Source: Desulfobulbaceae bacterium (lineage in GTDB: Bacteria; Desulfobacterota; Desulfobulbia; Desulfobulbales; Desulfocapsaceae). From it: 52,746 nt of DNA. Position numbers and translations under genes: made by a program. The notes below the pieces were generated by a model that had not been told where the DNA came from, did no database searches, and worked only from the letters and a program-made list of their open reading frames with translations. Location of the stretch: NCBI GenBank assembly GCA_003249645.1, contig QKIH01000066.1, forward strand, positions 1 through 52,746, read 5' to 3'. Of the stretch, positions 7,227 to 16,510 are shown piece after piece. The stretch's first letter is position 1. Every line of letters starts with the position of its first letter.

Positions 7227-8018
7227 TTATTTGCTACTTCCTTTTAGATATGCGCCCTGTTGAGATTCAGTTAGAAGTCGCTCATAGAGTCCGCTGGATT
7301 TTAACCGTTTTAATCCTTGGTTAAATGCTGAAAGGAGATGGGGATTTTCATTTAATTTCTTAGAAAACATCAAGCGGTATCCCCAAGTCTCAATTGGTTG
7401 AGGGTGATAAGTTATCAAGCTGATTTCTTCTGGAGTGAAATGTTTATGCAAGACCGAATAACCTGTATTTATATCCAGAGAAAAAATCTGGATGCGTTTT
7501 GCCAGTAATTTTTTGAAATTTTGTTCCTCTCTTTCAACTAAATCCATATAGACATTTTTACCAGCTTGTTTTGAGTCTTCAAACCACGGGTAGGAAGCTG
7601 ATAACAGTCCCCCAATCCTTATGTTTTGTAGGTCTTCCACATTCTTCCACTTAAACGGGTAGCTTTTTAAGTGAAAAAAGACCGCTGTTCCTTTGACGAC
7701 GACGTCACTGAAGTAAAAGTCTTTTTCGCGTTCAGGGGTTTTAATCCAAAGCAAGGTGGCATCGCACTCTCCAGTTTTTGCTAAGATATAGGCCCGCTTC
7801 CAAGGGTAAAATACATATTTGACAGATACATTTTCTAAAGCAAAGGCTTCCGAGACAATGCGCGGTGCGAGTCCATAGTATTTTAAATCGGATGAAACAT
7901 AAGGAGGCCATTCGCCAACCGCGATAGTCACAATTGGCGATGCTGCCATACTGTTAAGGGAAATGGAGAAGATACAAAAAATAAATATTGGGAATATGCG
8001 GCTAATTAATCTTTTCAC
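7227..8018 (-). CDS. Periplasmic solute-binding-like protein (SBP_bac_3 type)
   Basis: 263 residues. Residues 1-25 form a Sec signal peptide (MKRLISRIFPIFIFCIFSIS... with a cleavage candidate near SMAAS). The mature part starts TIAVGEWPPYVSSDLKYYGL and continues with an aromatic, AKTGECDATLLWIKTPERE segment, typical of family-3 extracellular binding proteins related to amino-acid receptors. The start is a GTG with AGAAGGG seven bases upstream. No ABC permease or ATPase is adjacent, so it resembles the stand-alone members that may feed a sensor or have lost their transporter. The substrate is unknown. Confidence 0.7.
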   Translation of the reverse strand: MKRLISRIFPIFIFCIFSISLNSMAASPIVTIAVGEWPPYVSSDLKYYGLAPRIVSEAFALENVSVKYVFYPWKRAYILAKTGECDATLLWIKTPEREKDFYFSDVVVKGTAVFFHLKSYPFKWKNVEDLQNIRIGGLLSASYPWFEDSKQAGKNVYMDLVEREEQNFKKLLAKRIQIFSLDINTGYSVLHKHFTPEEISLITYHPQPIETWGYRLMFSKKLNENPHLLSAFNQGLKRLKSSGLYERLLTESQQGAYLKGSSK

Positions 8019-8469
8019 AAATTGCCCTTCTATGAAATTAGATTAAAAAGTAGAAGACTGTGTCGGTTAATTCTATGTTTCAGAGGAGGAAAAAACAAGT
8101 AATCTTCCTCTTTGAGTTCATTACTAAATTATAATACACAACACTGATGGGCGAGACTCCTTTACCAAATTAATAGTTGGATCTGTTAAGGTATATTCAG
8201 AAATCTTGATGGTCTTTTTTTTGAACTGATCTGTTGGTCTTGCAGAATAAAATCGACTGTTTTAGAAGTTTTCCTGAGCAGATACTCTTTTAATGAGCAG
8301 GATCGACTAAACAGACGTGCATTTTCAATGTTTATCGGTCATCTCAGCTTGAGACTCGTTGAAATGACATTGAGAATATAGCCGGCGAGGTTAAAGACAT
8401 ATTAGGGCCTACAAACGCGGGAGCGGTTAACACTCTGTCACTCACCCAAAATACTCAAAAAATTATTGG
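8019..8469. other. AT-rich intergenic region with no gene recognised
   Basis: No convincing open frame. It contains ATTTTCAATG followed by TCGGTC (8321-8340), a string that recurs at 9030-9048 upstream of the MFS gene. Confidence 0.35.
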
Positions 8470-8667
8470 CTACATACTAGGCAGGTCTATTTCTGTAGAA
8501 AACTCACCCTCAACATCCTTTACGATAGCCTGTCCGGCAATTACCTTTTCACCATTGAAGGTTAAGGTTGGCCCAGCATGCAACTCCCATCCTTTATTAA
8601 GGGCTTCAGAAACTCTCATGCAGAAATTTGCATCATCTGGCCCAGTAATATATCGATATAATTTCAT
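8470..8667 (-). CDS. DUF1737 domain-containing small protein
   Basis: 65 residues. The order MKLYRYITGPDDANFCMRV, then L-N-K-G-W-E-L-H-A-G-P-T, and G-Q-A-I-V-K matches DUF1737, a short family of unknown function found in many proteobacteria. The ATG at 8667 is chosen because AGGAG lies eight bases upstream; an in-frame GTG at 8676 would directly abut that site. It stands alone. Confidence 0.8.
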   Translation of the reverse strand: MKLYRYITGPDDANFCMRVSEALNKGWELHAGPTLTFNGEKVIAGQAIVKDVEGEFSTEIDLPSM

Positions 8668-9074
8668 TTTCTTCACTCCTTATGTTTTTTCAGAAATTCC
8701 CAGCAAGGGTCTTTTACTATTATTTTTTGAGACCTGTATCTACTATATTTCCATATCAAAAGCTATATGGTTAGTTGTGATACTGAACAGTTTGCATCAA
8801 TCAATTGCGCCTTTTCCTGCCGTCGAAAGGATGCGCCTGTCACCGTCCCTTATCAATGTTTTTAGATATAGTTTTGAACTATAAATGAGTTGATTCATGG
8901 TTTAGCTATTTTCTGAACAGGGTACGTTACAATAAGTTGGAACACGTCCGGTTAGATGTTATATCAGCAGGCTGTGGAAATAGCCAAGGCGGCTGGACTC
9001 ACCGGCTTGACGAGATCGATTTGATGTGTATTTTCAATGCACTCGGTCTCTAATCTTTTCGTTGGAATATATAC
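8668..9074. other. Divergent intergenic region, no gene recognised
   Basis: About 400 bases between DUF1737 and the MFS gene. One 109-codon open frame spans part of it, but it runs antisense into the DUF1737 gene and has no family signal. The ATTTTCAATG/TCGGTC string at 9030-9048 repeats one at 8321-8340. Confidence 0.35.
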
Positions 9075-10373
9075 ATGATGACATCGCATGAGAAGGATAA
9101 GGAATCATCCTTTAAAAAGAATATCTATGCAGTTGGTGCGGCTGAAATGTTCTGGGGTCTTGGTTTCCCTCTTATTCTGGAATCCACCTTTCTTCAGGTA
9201 TTCTTGAAAAATCTTGGTGCCTCAAGCTTTTTAGTCGGTCTAGTCCCTGCCATGTATCTTTTCTGCTCTTCTTGTTTTCCGGTCTTTGCAAGTTACCTCA
9301 CCAGAAATCTCGTACGCAAGAAGAGGATGGTTCTGATCGTCCATCTGCTTCCTTCCTTTGCTATCTTTGGACTTGGCTGTGTAATGTTCTTCACGCCAGA
9401 GCATCTTTATATTCCCCTGTTTTTTTCAGCCTATCTGCTTTTTTCCATATCTCTTGGAATGGCCATCCCCATCTGGTTTAATTATCTGACCTCAATATTT
9501 CCTGATACAAAAACGGTTAAGGGCATGGGCTTTATGATGCTCGGACAGAACGTGGGAAAAGTGATTTTTTCCTTCTTCATTCTCCATGTGGTTGAGCGGT
9601 ATCAGTTGTCTGGCGGCTCCTGTGCGGCGCTGTTTCTTACGGCGGGTATTTTTCTCATTATCGGCTCTCTCTGCTATCTTTTTACCGTGGAAATACTATT
9701 GCCGTCCAACCAGATTCCCCAGACAACAAGTTTTGTCCGCTACTCGAAAGAAATGTTTGCCGAAGTCGTGTCCAACCGGCCATTTCTCCTCTATCTCATA
9801 GCTGATCTTGATTTTTACGTAGTCCTCACCATCATGTCTTTTTATGCCAACTACGCCACCGGTTACCATGGTGTGGCAAGCGGGGTTGCGGCAGGCGTTT
9901 TCGTCGGCTGCATCTATGCCGGTTCCATTGTGGTGAACATCTTTCTTGGGACCATGGATCTACTCAGCCTGAAAAAGAAATTTGTTCTCTCAAAGGCAAT
10001 ATCCCTGGCGGCTCTGCTGCTGCTCATTATGATGCCGTGGAACGGGTTATTTTTTCTGGTCAGTTTCATGCTCGGTGCTGTTAGGGCAATCCGAAATATG
10101 ATCTACACCCCGGCAGTTAAACGGCTTTCCGGTCAGGAAGACGCAACCCCCTATTATGCCTACGCACCATTTTTGACCTTGCCTGTCGCTTTCGGTCTCC
10201 CTCTGCTCTTCGGGTTCTCCCTTGATCATTATGAAGCATTGGGGGAAGGTTCTTATCAGCTGTTGTTCTTTGTTGCTTTCTGCCTGATTGGACTGACCCT
10301 GCTAGCCACCTGGAAGACAACATTTCCCGCTCAGTATAACCGTCGGCACTCAGAAGCGACTGGAGAGAAGTGA
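9075..10373 (+). CDS. Major facilitator superfamily transporter
   Basis: 432 residues with about twelve hydrophobic segments spread evenly, beginning at YAVGAAEMFWGLGFPLILES after a short charged N-terminus. A basic loop after the second helix region (TRNLVRKKRMVLI) fits the MFS signature position between helices 2 and 3. Substrate not predictable. An ATG three bases downstream is an alternative start. It is flanked by a minus-strand gene on each side, so it is probably transcribed alone. Confidence 0.75.
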   Translation: MMTSHEKDKESSFKKNIYAVGAAEMFWGLGFPLILESTFLQVFLKNLGASSFLVGLVPAMYLFCSSCFPVFASYLTRNLVRKKRMVLIVHLLPSFAIFGLGCVMFFTPEHLYIPLFFSAYLLFSISLGMAIPIWFNYLTSIFPDTKTVKGMGFMMLGQNVGKVIFSFFILHVVERYQLSGGSCAALFLTAGIFLIIGSLCYLFTVEILLPSNQIPQTTSFVRYSKEMFAEVVSNRPFLLYLIADLDFYVVLTIMSFYANYATGYHGVASGVAAGVFVGCIYAGSIVVNIFLGTMDLLSLKKKFVLSKAISLAALLLLIMMPWNGLFFLVSFMLGAVRAIRNMIYTPAVKRLSGQEDATPYYAYAPFLTLPVAFGLPLLFGFSLDHYEALGEGSYQLLFFVAFCLIGLTLLATWKTTFPAQYNRRHSEATGEK

Positions 10374-10493
10374 TTCCGTTTGGTTGAAAATTATTGATGT
10401 ATGGTAAAGAAAGCTAGAAACAGACAATCTCAATCTTGACGACCAAAGTATAGAACTTAGCATTTTTCCTGTTCAGTTACTCTTCAACGTATG

Positions 10494-11369
10494 TTATGCA
10501 GTTTTTTTCCATAACATTAAGTTGTTATCGAAATTATATTCTATTTCATCTTCCTCTGCCAAATATGTCAGCATTGATCTAATTGTCGATCCAATTAAAG
10601 CATATTGCGCGCCATTCAATTCTATCTCGTTTACATCACAATATTCTTTCAAGATACTTTCAAAGGTTTTACCCATATGGATTATTTGTATTAACTGGTC
10701 TTTCGTCTTATTTATCACATCCAGGTTTTTCAATACTAACGGCTTAATATCTTCAGTGATATTGCCATGTGATGGGATATAGTATCTTGCGTTCATATTG
10801 CTAATTCGATTTAAAGTCTGAATATATTCTTTTACGTCATAAATAAAAGGCAGACCATATTTTTCAATTATGTTTTCACCAAATATGCTATCAGCTAGAA
10901 AGACATCATTATCTCCTGTGACAACTCCTATCATATTCATGAAATGCCCTCTCAAAGAAATTATATCCAATCTGTTTTCAAATTTTGTATTGGCATTTAA
11001 AGTAGCTGTAACTTTTGAACTTTTTGCACAAAAAAACTTATTTCTTAACTCCTTTATTTCAAAACCACCCCACAAGAAGGCCTTTTCAAGTTCTGGATAA
11101 TTAATAAACGCATCTTCCAGTTGAGACGCATAGATATTGCAATTGGTTAAATTCTGTAAATAATTATTCCCCCCTATATGATCTGCATTTGAATGAGTAT
11201 TAATGATGTTTTTTAAGGTCCAATTTTTTTCTTTAATTATTTTATTAATTTTTCTTCCTGCTTCCTTATCATTTCCACTATCAATAAGGGTCACTTCGTT
11301 ATCAAATACCAGAAAACCTATATTGCAAGCGCCTTCCAGAACCCACGTTTTTTCACTGAGTTGCCTCAT
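10494..11369 (-). CDS. MBL-fold metallo-hydrolase
   Basis: 291 residues. The metal motif is THSNADHIGG (residues about 58-67), giving the H-x-H/N-x-D-H pattern with Asn at one position. It is followed by LRGHFMNMIGVVTGD, an aspartate at FLADSIFG and a late IPSHGN. This fits the beta-lactamase fold of general hydrolases in the GHFxDM-type subgroup. The C-terminal ~80 residues form an unrecognised, possibly winged, extension. AGGAG lies seven bases before the ATG. AT-rich composition differs from the neighbouring two-component genes. Substrate unknown. Confidence 0.75.
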   Translation of the reverse strand: MRQLSEKTWVLEGACNIGFLVFDNEVTLIDSGNDKEAGRKINKIIKEKNWTLKNIINTHSNADHIGGNNYLQNLTNCNIYASQLEDAFINYPELEKAFLWGGFEIKELRNKFFCAKSSKVTATLNANTKFENRLDIISLRGHFMNMIGVVTGDNDVFLADSIFGENIIEKYGLPFIYDVKEYIQTLNRISNMNARYYIPSHGNITEDIKPLVLKNLDVINKTKDQLIQIIHMGKTFESILKEYCDVNEIELNGAQYALIGSTIRSMLTYLAEEDEIEYNFDNNLMLWKKTA

Positions 11370-11676
11370 TAGTTACTCCTAAGGATTATATGTATTGTAA
11401 AAAGCTCTTTTCCTCTAAAAAGTGACAAGAATTGTATGATGTCGTTCTCATAATGCTATACAGAACAACTGGAAGCGAGGCAAGTAATGTATTGCAATCA
11501 CAAACAATACAGATTGGATCTAGAAAGATCAGACGGTTTTACACAACCGTTGAAAAACAAAGATAAGATTTTTTCTGAGCAGCTACAAACGGATGAACGA
11601 TATTGAAAAGATAACGACTTGAATTGGCTACCTAGACCACTTAAACAGATCTGCAAGTTACTTTTTCCCGCGTAAT
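11370..11676. other. Intergenic region, nothing recognised
   Basis: About 300 bases between two minus-strand genes. It must contain the MBL gene's promoter and possibly the end of the zraSR-like transcript, but no clear hairpin with a T-run was found. Confidence 0.3.
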
Positions 11677-13044
11677 CTACAGCCCATATTCTTTGATCTT
11701 ATTGAGCAGAGTTTGCCGGGCTACTCCAAGCAGTCTGGCCGTCTGGCTTTTATTGTTGCCTGTCTTTTCAAGGGTAGAACGAATAACTTCGCGTTCAATG
11801 GTGCTTAGGGTTGGTGTCGCATCAATTATCTCAGGATGCTGCACCTGGATTTTTTCTGACAATAGCTGTGGCGGCAAATCCTGAGGCGTTATCTGTTCAC
11901 CAAGACAGAGGATCACAGAGCGTTCAATGGTATTTTCCAGCTCTCTTATATTGCCGGGCCAGGCATACTGCATCAGCAGATTGAGTGCTTCCGGGTGAAT
12001 GTTTTTAATATCTTTTCTGTTTTTGTCAGAGAAACGGTGCAGAAAATAATAGGCAAGTTGTGGGATATCGCTGCTCCTTTCCCGTAATGCAGGCAAATGA
12101 ACCGGCACCACGGCCAGCCTGAAATAAAGATCCTGTCGAAAGGTTTCCTCACTGATCATTCGGGTCAGATCTTTATGGGTTGCTGCTAACAAGCGGACAT
12201 TAACCTTGATGGTTTCGTTTCCGCCAAGACGTTCAAATTCCCCTTCCTGCAAAACCCGAAGAATTTTAGCCTGGGTTGTCAGACTCATATCCCCTATTTC
12301 ATCAAGAAACAGGGTCCCTCTGTTGGCAAGTTCGAACCGGCCCTTGCGGCGCCCCGCAGCACCGGTGAACGCCCCCGGCTCATGACCAAACAGTTCACTT
12401 TCAAGAAGGTTTTCATTGAGCGCTGCACAATTGAGTTTTATAAAAGCTCTGTCTTTTCGTGCACTATGCTGATGAATGGCATTAGCAATCAGTTCCTTGC
12501 CCGTTCCAGACTCTCCTGTTATCAGTACTGTCGCATCGGTCGGTGCAACCATTCGCAAAGTCGAGAACATTTTCTGCATAGGCTCACTGTTTCCGATGAT
12601 ATTGTCGAACACGTACTGATCAGCAATTCTGTTTTTCAGAGAAATATTCTCTTCGCTCAGATGTTTATACTGAAGAGCCCGGATGAGCAGCAGCTTTAAT
12701 TCTTCAATATCAACCGGTTTGGCAATATAATCGAAAGCGCCTTTTTTCATCGCCGTTACTGCGCTTTCAACAGAAGAGAAGGCTGTGAGCATGATCACCG
12801 GTACAGCTGATCCTGCCTGAAGAAGGAGTGAAAGGGTTTCCAGCCCGTCCACGCGCTGCATTTTCATGTCAAGCAGTATCAGGTCGACATCATGATGACG
12901 CAGAAAGGGCAGCACCTCATCGCCATCTGTGACCTCCTCAACAGCATACCCTTCCTGCTTCAGGTTCACTTTCAGCATTGTCCGGTGAGCTGCATCATCG
13001 TCTGCCAGTAGAATGGTGGTGCCTTGGTGTTTATCACTATTCAT
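11677..13044 (-). CDS. zraR: Sigma-54-dependent response regulator, ZraR/HydG-like
   Basis: 455 residues: REC domain (about 10-125, phosphoacceptor in DLILLDMKMQ), AAA+ sigma-54 activation domain (about 150-390; Walker A GESGTGKE, GAFTGA loop contacting sigma-54, Walker B LFLDEIGD) and a Fis-type helix-turn-helix (NKSQTARLLGVARQTLLNK) at the end. The ATG at 13044 overlaps the end of the sensor gene by eight bases and is preceded by a G-rich ribosome-binding site, so the two are translationally coupled. Its likely target is the palindrome between the divergent promoters at 14.9-15.1 kb. The ZraR name is inferred from the neighbourhood of a ZraP-like gene. Confidence 0.85.
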   Translation of the reverse strand: MNSDKHQGTTILLADDDAAHRTMLKVNLKQEGYAVEEVTDGDEVLPFLRHHDVDLILLDMKMQRVDGLETLSLLLQAGSAVPVIMLTAFSSVESAVTAMKKGAFDYIAKPVDIEELKLLLIRALQYKHLSEENISLKNRIADQYVFDNIIGNSEPMQKMFSTLRMVAPTDATVLITGESGTGKELIANAIHQHSARKDRAFIKLNCAALNENLLESELFGHEPGAFTGAAGRRKGRFELANRGTLFLDEIGDMSLTTQAKILRVLQEGEFERLGGNETIKVNVRLLAATHKDLTRMISEETFRQDLYFRLAVVPVHLPALRERSSDIPQLAYYFLHRFSDKNRKDIKNIHPEALNLLMQYAWPGNIRELENTIERSVILCLGEQITPQDLPPQLLSEKIQVQHPEIIDATPTLSTIEREVIRSTLEKTGNNKSQTARLLGVARQTLLNKIKEYGL

Positions 13045-14785
13045 ACATCCCCCCCTCAGTTTTCGGTAAAACAATTGTCAAAGTCGTCCCGTGATCAACT
13101 GCTGTTTCCACTTCAAAAGAGCCATTGTGCTGTTCAATGATCTGATGACTGACGGCAAGTCCAAGGCCGGTCCCCTTTTTGCTGGTTGTAAAAAACGGAT
13201 CAAACATTTTCTCCCGGTCATGTTCATTCATGCCGCAACCGTTATCGGCGACACTGATTCGAATATCCTGCTCGTTCTGACTTGCTGACAATCTTATTAC
13301 ACCGTCAGAAGATGTTGCGTTGATGCTGTTTTGCAGAAGATTCATCAGCACCTGAAGGATAAGATCTGGATCACAGGTAAGCGAAATACCTGTCGGTTCC
13401 TGCCGGATGAATCGAATATTATGAGAGGAAAAGTCAGCCTTCATCAGTATTTCTGTCTTTTCCAGCAGTTCATCAAGCTTGCAGACAACCGGTTGAGGGT
13501 CGCGGGGTCTGGCAAACTGCAGCAGACCAGAAACTGTCCTGTTCAGCCGATCTACTTCGCTGACCATCAGGTTTGCATAATCCTGGTCTTCTACTGAACA
13601 TCCATGCTTTTTGCAGAAGTATTGAGCAAAACCTCGCAAAGTGCCTAATGGATTACGAATTTCATGAGCAATACCAGCAGCCATTTTACCGAGCGCAACC
13701 ATCCGCCGTGAACGTTCGAGCTGTAGTTCCAGATCGCGAAAAAGACTCATATCCCTGATGATCAGAACTGTGCCGATAACCTTATTTTCAGTGTTTAACA
13801 ATGAAGAGACACTGAGCTGAATCGGCAAAGAAGAACCGTCATCTCGACGGATTTCACCTGACTGGTCGGCAACCTGCGTTTGATTATCAAAGGAATAGAA
13901 GGTTGATTTTGCCAGCAGTCCTTTTATCTCCATCTCTTGCAGTTGATCCCTTGATTTTCCGAAAATCTTTTCGCTCATATGATTGCAGGAAAGGATTTTC
14001 CCCTCCGTATCCAGGGTAATCAAGCCTGCAGGCATGCTTTCGATAACGTTGTCAGTATAAATCTTCAGATCGGCCAGATTTGTCCTGGCTACTCTGGATT
14101 CCTGATAAAGAAAAAGGAAATAGATACCGGCACTGCCAATGAGAAACAGGATACCTCCCATGATCAGTGCATGATGAACATCCTCCTGACGGGCATTATC
14201 AATTGCATCAGTGACCAGGCCTATGGAAATTATCTGAGGCGCAGCATCTTCCCCCATCATTTGCACCGGAATCCCGGACATCATCCGCGGCATAGCTGAG
14301 TGGTAACCATGGCTGTTTGATCGAAACGTTCTCGAGATAATATAGATATGCGATTGCAGATCAAACCTGGCTACCGGCTGCTGAGTCGAAAGCAGATTCT
14401 GCACTTCCTTCTGGGTAAGATTGATACCTGCCGGCACTGTTCCGGCTTCATCTACAACTTCTGCCTGTTGATTTATAATACGGATAAAAGCAATACTGTT
14501 TTCTTGAATACTTTCATTTAGCAGAGTGTGTAAGCTGCCGGTACCCATATGATGCATCATATACGTTCTGCCCCCCGCTTCGATGGCATTGATAAGGGTT
14601 TCGCCTTTTTGGAAAAGAAACTGTTCCATCCTGTCCTGCTCATGGCTGATATTGTTATAGGTGGAAAAAGCCGTCAAAACTGCGAGCAATATGGTAGCAG
14701 CAAGAATACCGAGCAATGTTCTGGATGGTTTGAATGGCATGGAAGTAACCGGTAAATTATTTTTTTGCCGTCTTTTCGCTTTCAT
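13037..14785 (-). CDS. zraS: Sensor histidine kinase, ZraS-like
   Basis: About 582 residues: an N-terminal transmembrane helix ([17 protein letters not shown]), a periplasmic sensor loop, a second helix ([20 protein letters not shown]), a PAS domain (about residues 240-355), a HisKA domain with the phosphorylated histidine in [16 protein letters not shown], and a HATPase_c domain with NLLQNSINA and [10 protein letters not shown]. The sensor loop is Met/His-rich ([31 protein letters not shown]), which suits metal sensing. The start at 14785 is used because the sigma-54 promoter at 14815-14830 would place upstream ATGs outside the message; 14740 is an alternative. Confidence 0.8.
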   Translation of the reverse strand: MKAKRRQKNNLPVTSMPFKPSRTLLGILAATILLAVLTAFSTYNNISHEQDRMEQFLFQKGETLINAIEAGGRTYMMHHMGTGSLHTLLNESIQENSIAFIRIINQQAEVVDEAGTVPAGINLTQKEVQNLLSTQQPVARFDLQSHIYIISRTFRSNSHGYHSAMPRMMSGIPVQMMGEDAAPQIISIGLVTDAIDNARQEDVHHALIMGGILFLIGSAGIYFLFLYQESRVARTNLADLKIYTDNVIESMPAGLITLDTEGKILSCNHMSEKIFGKSRDQLQEMEIKGLLAKSTFYSFDNQTQVADQSGEIRRDDGSSLPIQLSVSSLLNTENKVIGTVLIIRDMSLFRDLELQLERSRRMVALGKMAAGIAHEIRNPLGTLRGFAQYFCKKHGCSVEDQDYANLMVSEVDRLNRTVSGLLQFARPRDPQPVVCKLDELLEKTEILMKADFSSHNIRFIRQEPTGISLTCDPDLILQVLMNLLQNSINATSSDGVIRLSASQNEQDIRISVADNGCGMNEHDREKMFDPFFTTSKKGTGLGLAVSHQIIEQHNGSFEVETAVDHGTTLTIVLPKTEGGMYE

Positions 14786-14814
14786 ATAGATTTTCAGTCG
14801 ATATAGTTCATTTT

Positions 14815-14830
14815 CGCAAAAACGGTGCCA
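14815..14830 (-). promoter_or_regulatory. Sigma-54 (-24/-12) promoter for the zraSR-like operon
   Basis: On the minus strand the sequence is TGGCACCGTTTTTGCG, matching TGGCACG-N4-TTGCW with GG and GC exactly at the required spacing. The predicted start of transcription is near 14804, about 20 bases before the chosen ATG. Confidence 0.7.
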
Positions 14831-14937
14831 AATCGACTGCTTCCCGTCTTTACCATGTGCCATCCAAAGAATCCCGCTTGGTTCCTGTTGCCGAGCTGAC
14901 CTGCGGCTCAGAATCCTGCCAAACAATCAGGATCCTC

Positions 14938-14998
14938 TATACAATTATTAGACAGGTATTCTCGGATGTGAAGGGACTAACTGTCTAAAAATTAGACA
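14938..14998. promoter_or_regulatory. Candidate upstream activator sites for the ZraR-like regulator
   Basis: TGTCTAA-AAA-TTAGACA at 14982-14998 is a perfect 7+7 palindrome. A second, degenerate site TATACAA-TTA-TTAGACA lies at 14938-14954. The centres are 44 bp apart, close to four helical turns. Both lie between the two divergent sigma-54 promoters, the usual position for enhancer-like activator binding. Confidence 0.6.
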
Positions 14999-15092
14999 CT
15001 ATTTTAACCAACATTCAGTATCCACATCATCTCCATGAAATAATAATATTAAATACAGCACCTTATGAAACTTTCCATTCTTAAAACATCGT

Positions 15093-15108
15093 TGGCACAG
15101 TCCATGCT
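15093..15108 (+). promoter_or_regulatory. Sigma-54 (-24/-12) promoter for the ZraP-like gene
   Basis: TGGCACAGTCCATGCT matches the sigma-54 consensus with GG and GC at the exact 10-base spacing. Transcription would start near 15119 and leave a leader of about 94 bases before the ATG at 15213. Confidence 0.7.
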
Positions 15109-15212
15109 ATTCATATTGTAAAGGAACATTGAACGGCATCCTGATAGAACCCAATTTGAGCAGGGAGCCTTCAATATGACAAAGGTAAAAAGAAGGTACA
15201 TAGGAGGTCACA

Positions 15213-15632
15213 ATGAAAAAATTAGTTATCGCATCGCTTCTGATTGCAGGACTGGCAACGACTGGTATGGTCTGGGCACATGGTAACGGCGGTTACGGAA
15301 TGATGGGCCGTGGCTATGGTATGATGGACGATTACGGCATGATGCATCACGGCTCCCCCATGATGGGGCACGGTTATGGCATGATGGGAGGGATGGGATC
15401 GTACGCTTGCCCGGGTGCTGTGGGTTTCGACCGTGATGATTTCGACAACAGTCAACAGCAGAAATTTCTAAACGATACCGTTGACATACGAAAACAGTTA
15501 AACGATAAACGTTTTAATTACATGGAAGCACAGCGAAATCCGCAAACAACCAGGGAGCAGCTGATGAAATTAGAAAAAGAAATTTACGATCTGCAAGGTC
15601 AGCTGAGAGACAAAGCTGAACAATATCAATAA
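15213..15632 (+). CDS. zraP: ZraP/Spy-like periplasmic protein, Met/His-rich
   Basis: 139 residues. Residues 1-22 are a clean Sec signal peptide (LVIASLLIAGLATTGMVWA). Residues about 23-68 are a Gly/Tyr/Met/His-rich segment with repeated GYGMM units (GGYGMMGRGYGMM, DYGMMHHGSPMMGHGYGMM), a probable soft-metal binding region. The rest is a helical CpxP/Spy/ZraP-type domain (QQQKFLNDTVDIRKQLNDKR ... LMKLEKEIYDLQGQLRDKAE). ZraP proteins are periplasmic zinc-responsive chaperones that repress their own ZraSR system. AGGAGG precedes the ATG. It is divergent from the zraSR-like genes, the same arrangement as in enterobacteria. Confidence 0.8.
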   Translation: MKKLVIASLLIAGLATTGMVWAHGNGGYGMMGRGYGMMDDYGMMHHGSPMMGHGYGMMGGMGSYACPGAVGFDRDDFDNSQQQKFLNDTVDIRKQLNDKRFNYMEAQRNPQTTREQLMKLEKEIYDLQGQLRDKAEQYQ

Positions 15633-15657
15633 GGTCAATAAAGGGCAAGAGCGCTCA

Positions 15658-15706
15658 CACAAACCCGACTCGAAGAAGAGCCTGTCGGGTTTGTGTCTCA
15701 TTTTTA
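15658..15706 (+). terminator. Rho-independent terminator after the ZraP-like gene
   Basis: CACAAACCCGAC (15658-15669) pairs perfectly with GTCGGGTTTGTG (15684-15695), followed by TCTCATTTTT. It separates the ZraP-like gene from the SHOCT gene and would cause partial or full termination. Confidence 0.7.
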
Positions 15707-15729
15707 TACAGCAACAAAGGAGTCCGTTC

Positions 15730-15948
15730 ATGATGCATGGATTTAGTGGTTATGGCTTCGGTATGGGATTCGGATCGTTGTTCATGATTCTGTTTTGGGC
15801 AGTGGTCATCTATCTTCTCTACACACTGTTTACACATGACAAAAAGTGCAGCACGAAATCTCCGGAAGAGATTCTGAAAAAACGTTATGCTAACGGTGAG
15901 ATTTCAAAAGAAGAATTTGAACGAATGAAAGAAGAACTCAAGTCCTGA
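15730..15948 (+). CDS. SHOCT-domain small membrane protein
   Basis: 72 residues: a Gly/Phe/Met-rich start (MMHGFSGYGFGMGFG), one transmembrane helix (SLFMILFWAVVIYLLYTLF), and a C-terminal SHOCT motif (SPEEILKKRYANGEISKEEF). SHOCT modules are short C-terminal motifs thought to mediate oligomerisation. The start at 15730 follows AAAGGAG by seven bases; an earlier ATG at 15691 lies inside the terminator stem. The Met-rich N-terminus echoes the preceding ZraP-like protein, suggesting related function. Confidence 0.75.
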   Translation: MMHGFSGYGFGMGFGSLFMILFWAVVIYLLYTLFTHDKKCSTKSPEEILKKRYANGEISKEEFERMKEELKS

Positions 15949-16095
15949 TCATACCGACCTGCCTTTTCAGTCACCCTTTCTTCTGTTTTCAAGAAGTTGA
16001 GAGTTTCGTTGCAGCTTCCTTCTTTTTCCTCTTTTTAAGATGACTACAGTCTACAAGTGTTTAGCATATAGACAAAACAGTCTCCGAGGGATCGT

Positions 16096-16506
16096 ATGAA
16101 ACGTGTGAAAGGATATTTTGTTTTAGTCATCAAACAGTTTGACGACACCATGTTCGGTGCAGACTATCATTACACCACCTGGTGTATCGGATGGCAAAAG
16201 TACTGCAGGTTTAAAAAGACCGAAAAACTGAGAAAATTTGAGACGTATAAAGAAGCAGCATCATTTCAGTTAGCGGATGCGGCCGTCAACAGTCACGAGC
16301 GTTGTCTTGAAATCGTCTATCTGACTACTGCTGAATATTCCATGGATGAAAAACTTTCGGAAAATCTGACCAAATGGGTACAAATCGGTTCAGAAGAGGA
16401 TGCCGAAGCTTTTGACATGCGCCAGAAAGAAGGCCAGATTCCTCTGAAGTCAACTACCCGAACTCCTGAATGGGATTCTACACAATTCTCAGCACTCTTT
16501 CAGTGA
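16096..16506 (+). CDS. Hypothetical protein, 136 aa
   Basis: A soluble, acidic protein without recognised domain. Aromatic-rich stretches (MKRVKGYFVLVIKQFDDTMF; YHYTTWCIGWQKYCRFKKTE) precede a helical middle. GAGGGATCGT before the ATG supports the start. Its stop lies only four bases from the convergent gene. Function unknown. Confidence 0.5.
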   Translation: MKRVKGYFVLVIKQFDDTMFGADYHYTTWCIGWQKYCRFKKTEKLRKFETYKEAASFQLADAAVNSHERCLEIVYLTTAEYSMDEKLSENLTKWVQIGSEEDAEAFDMRQKEGQIPLKSTTRTPEWDSTQFSALFQ

Positions 16507-16510
16507 ATCA

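Noticed and set aside
7052..7324. 90-codon plus-strand frame
   Set aside because: Overlaps the hairpin at 7026-7118 and the end of the solute-binding gene; no family features.
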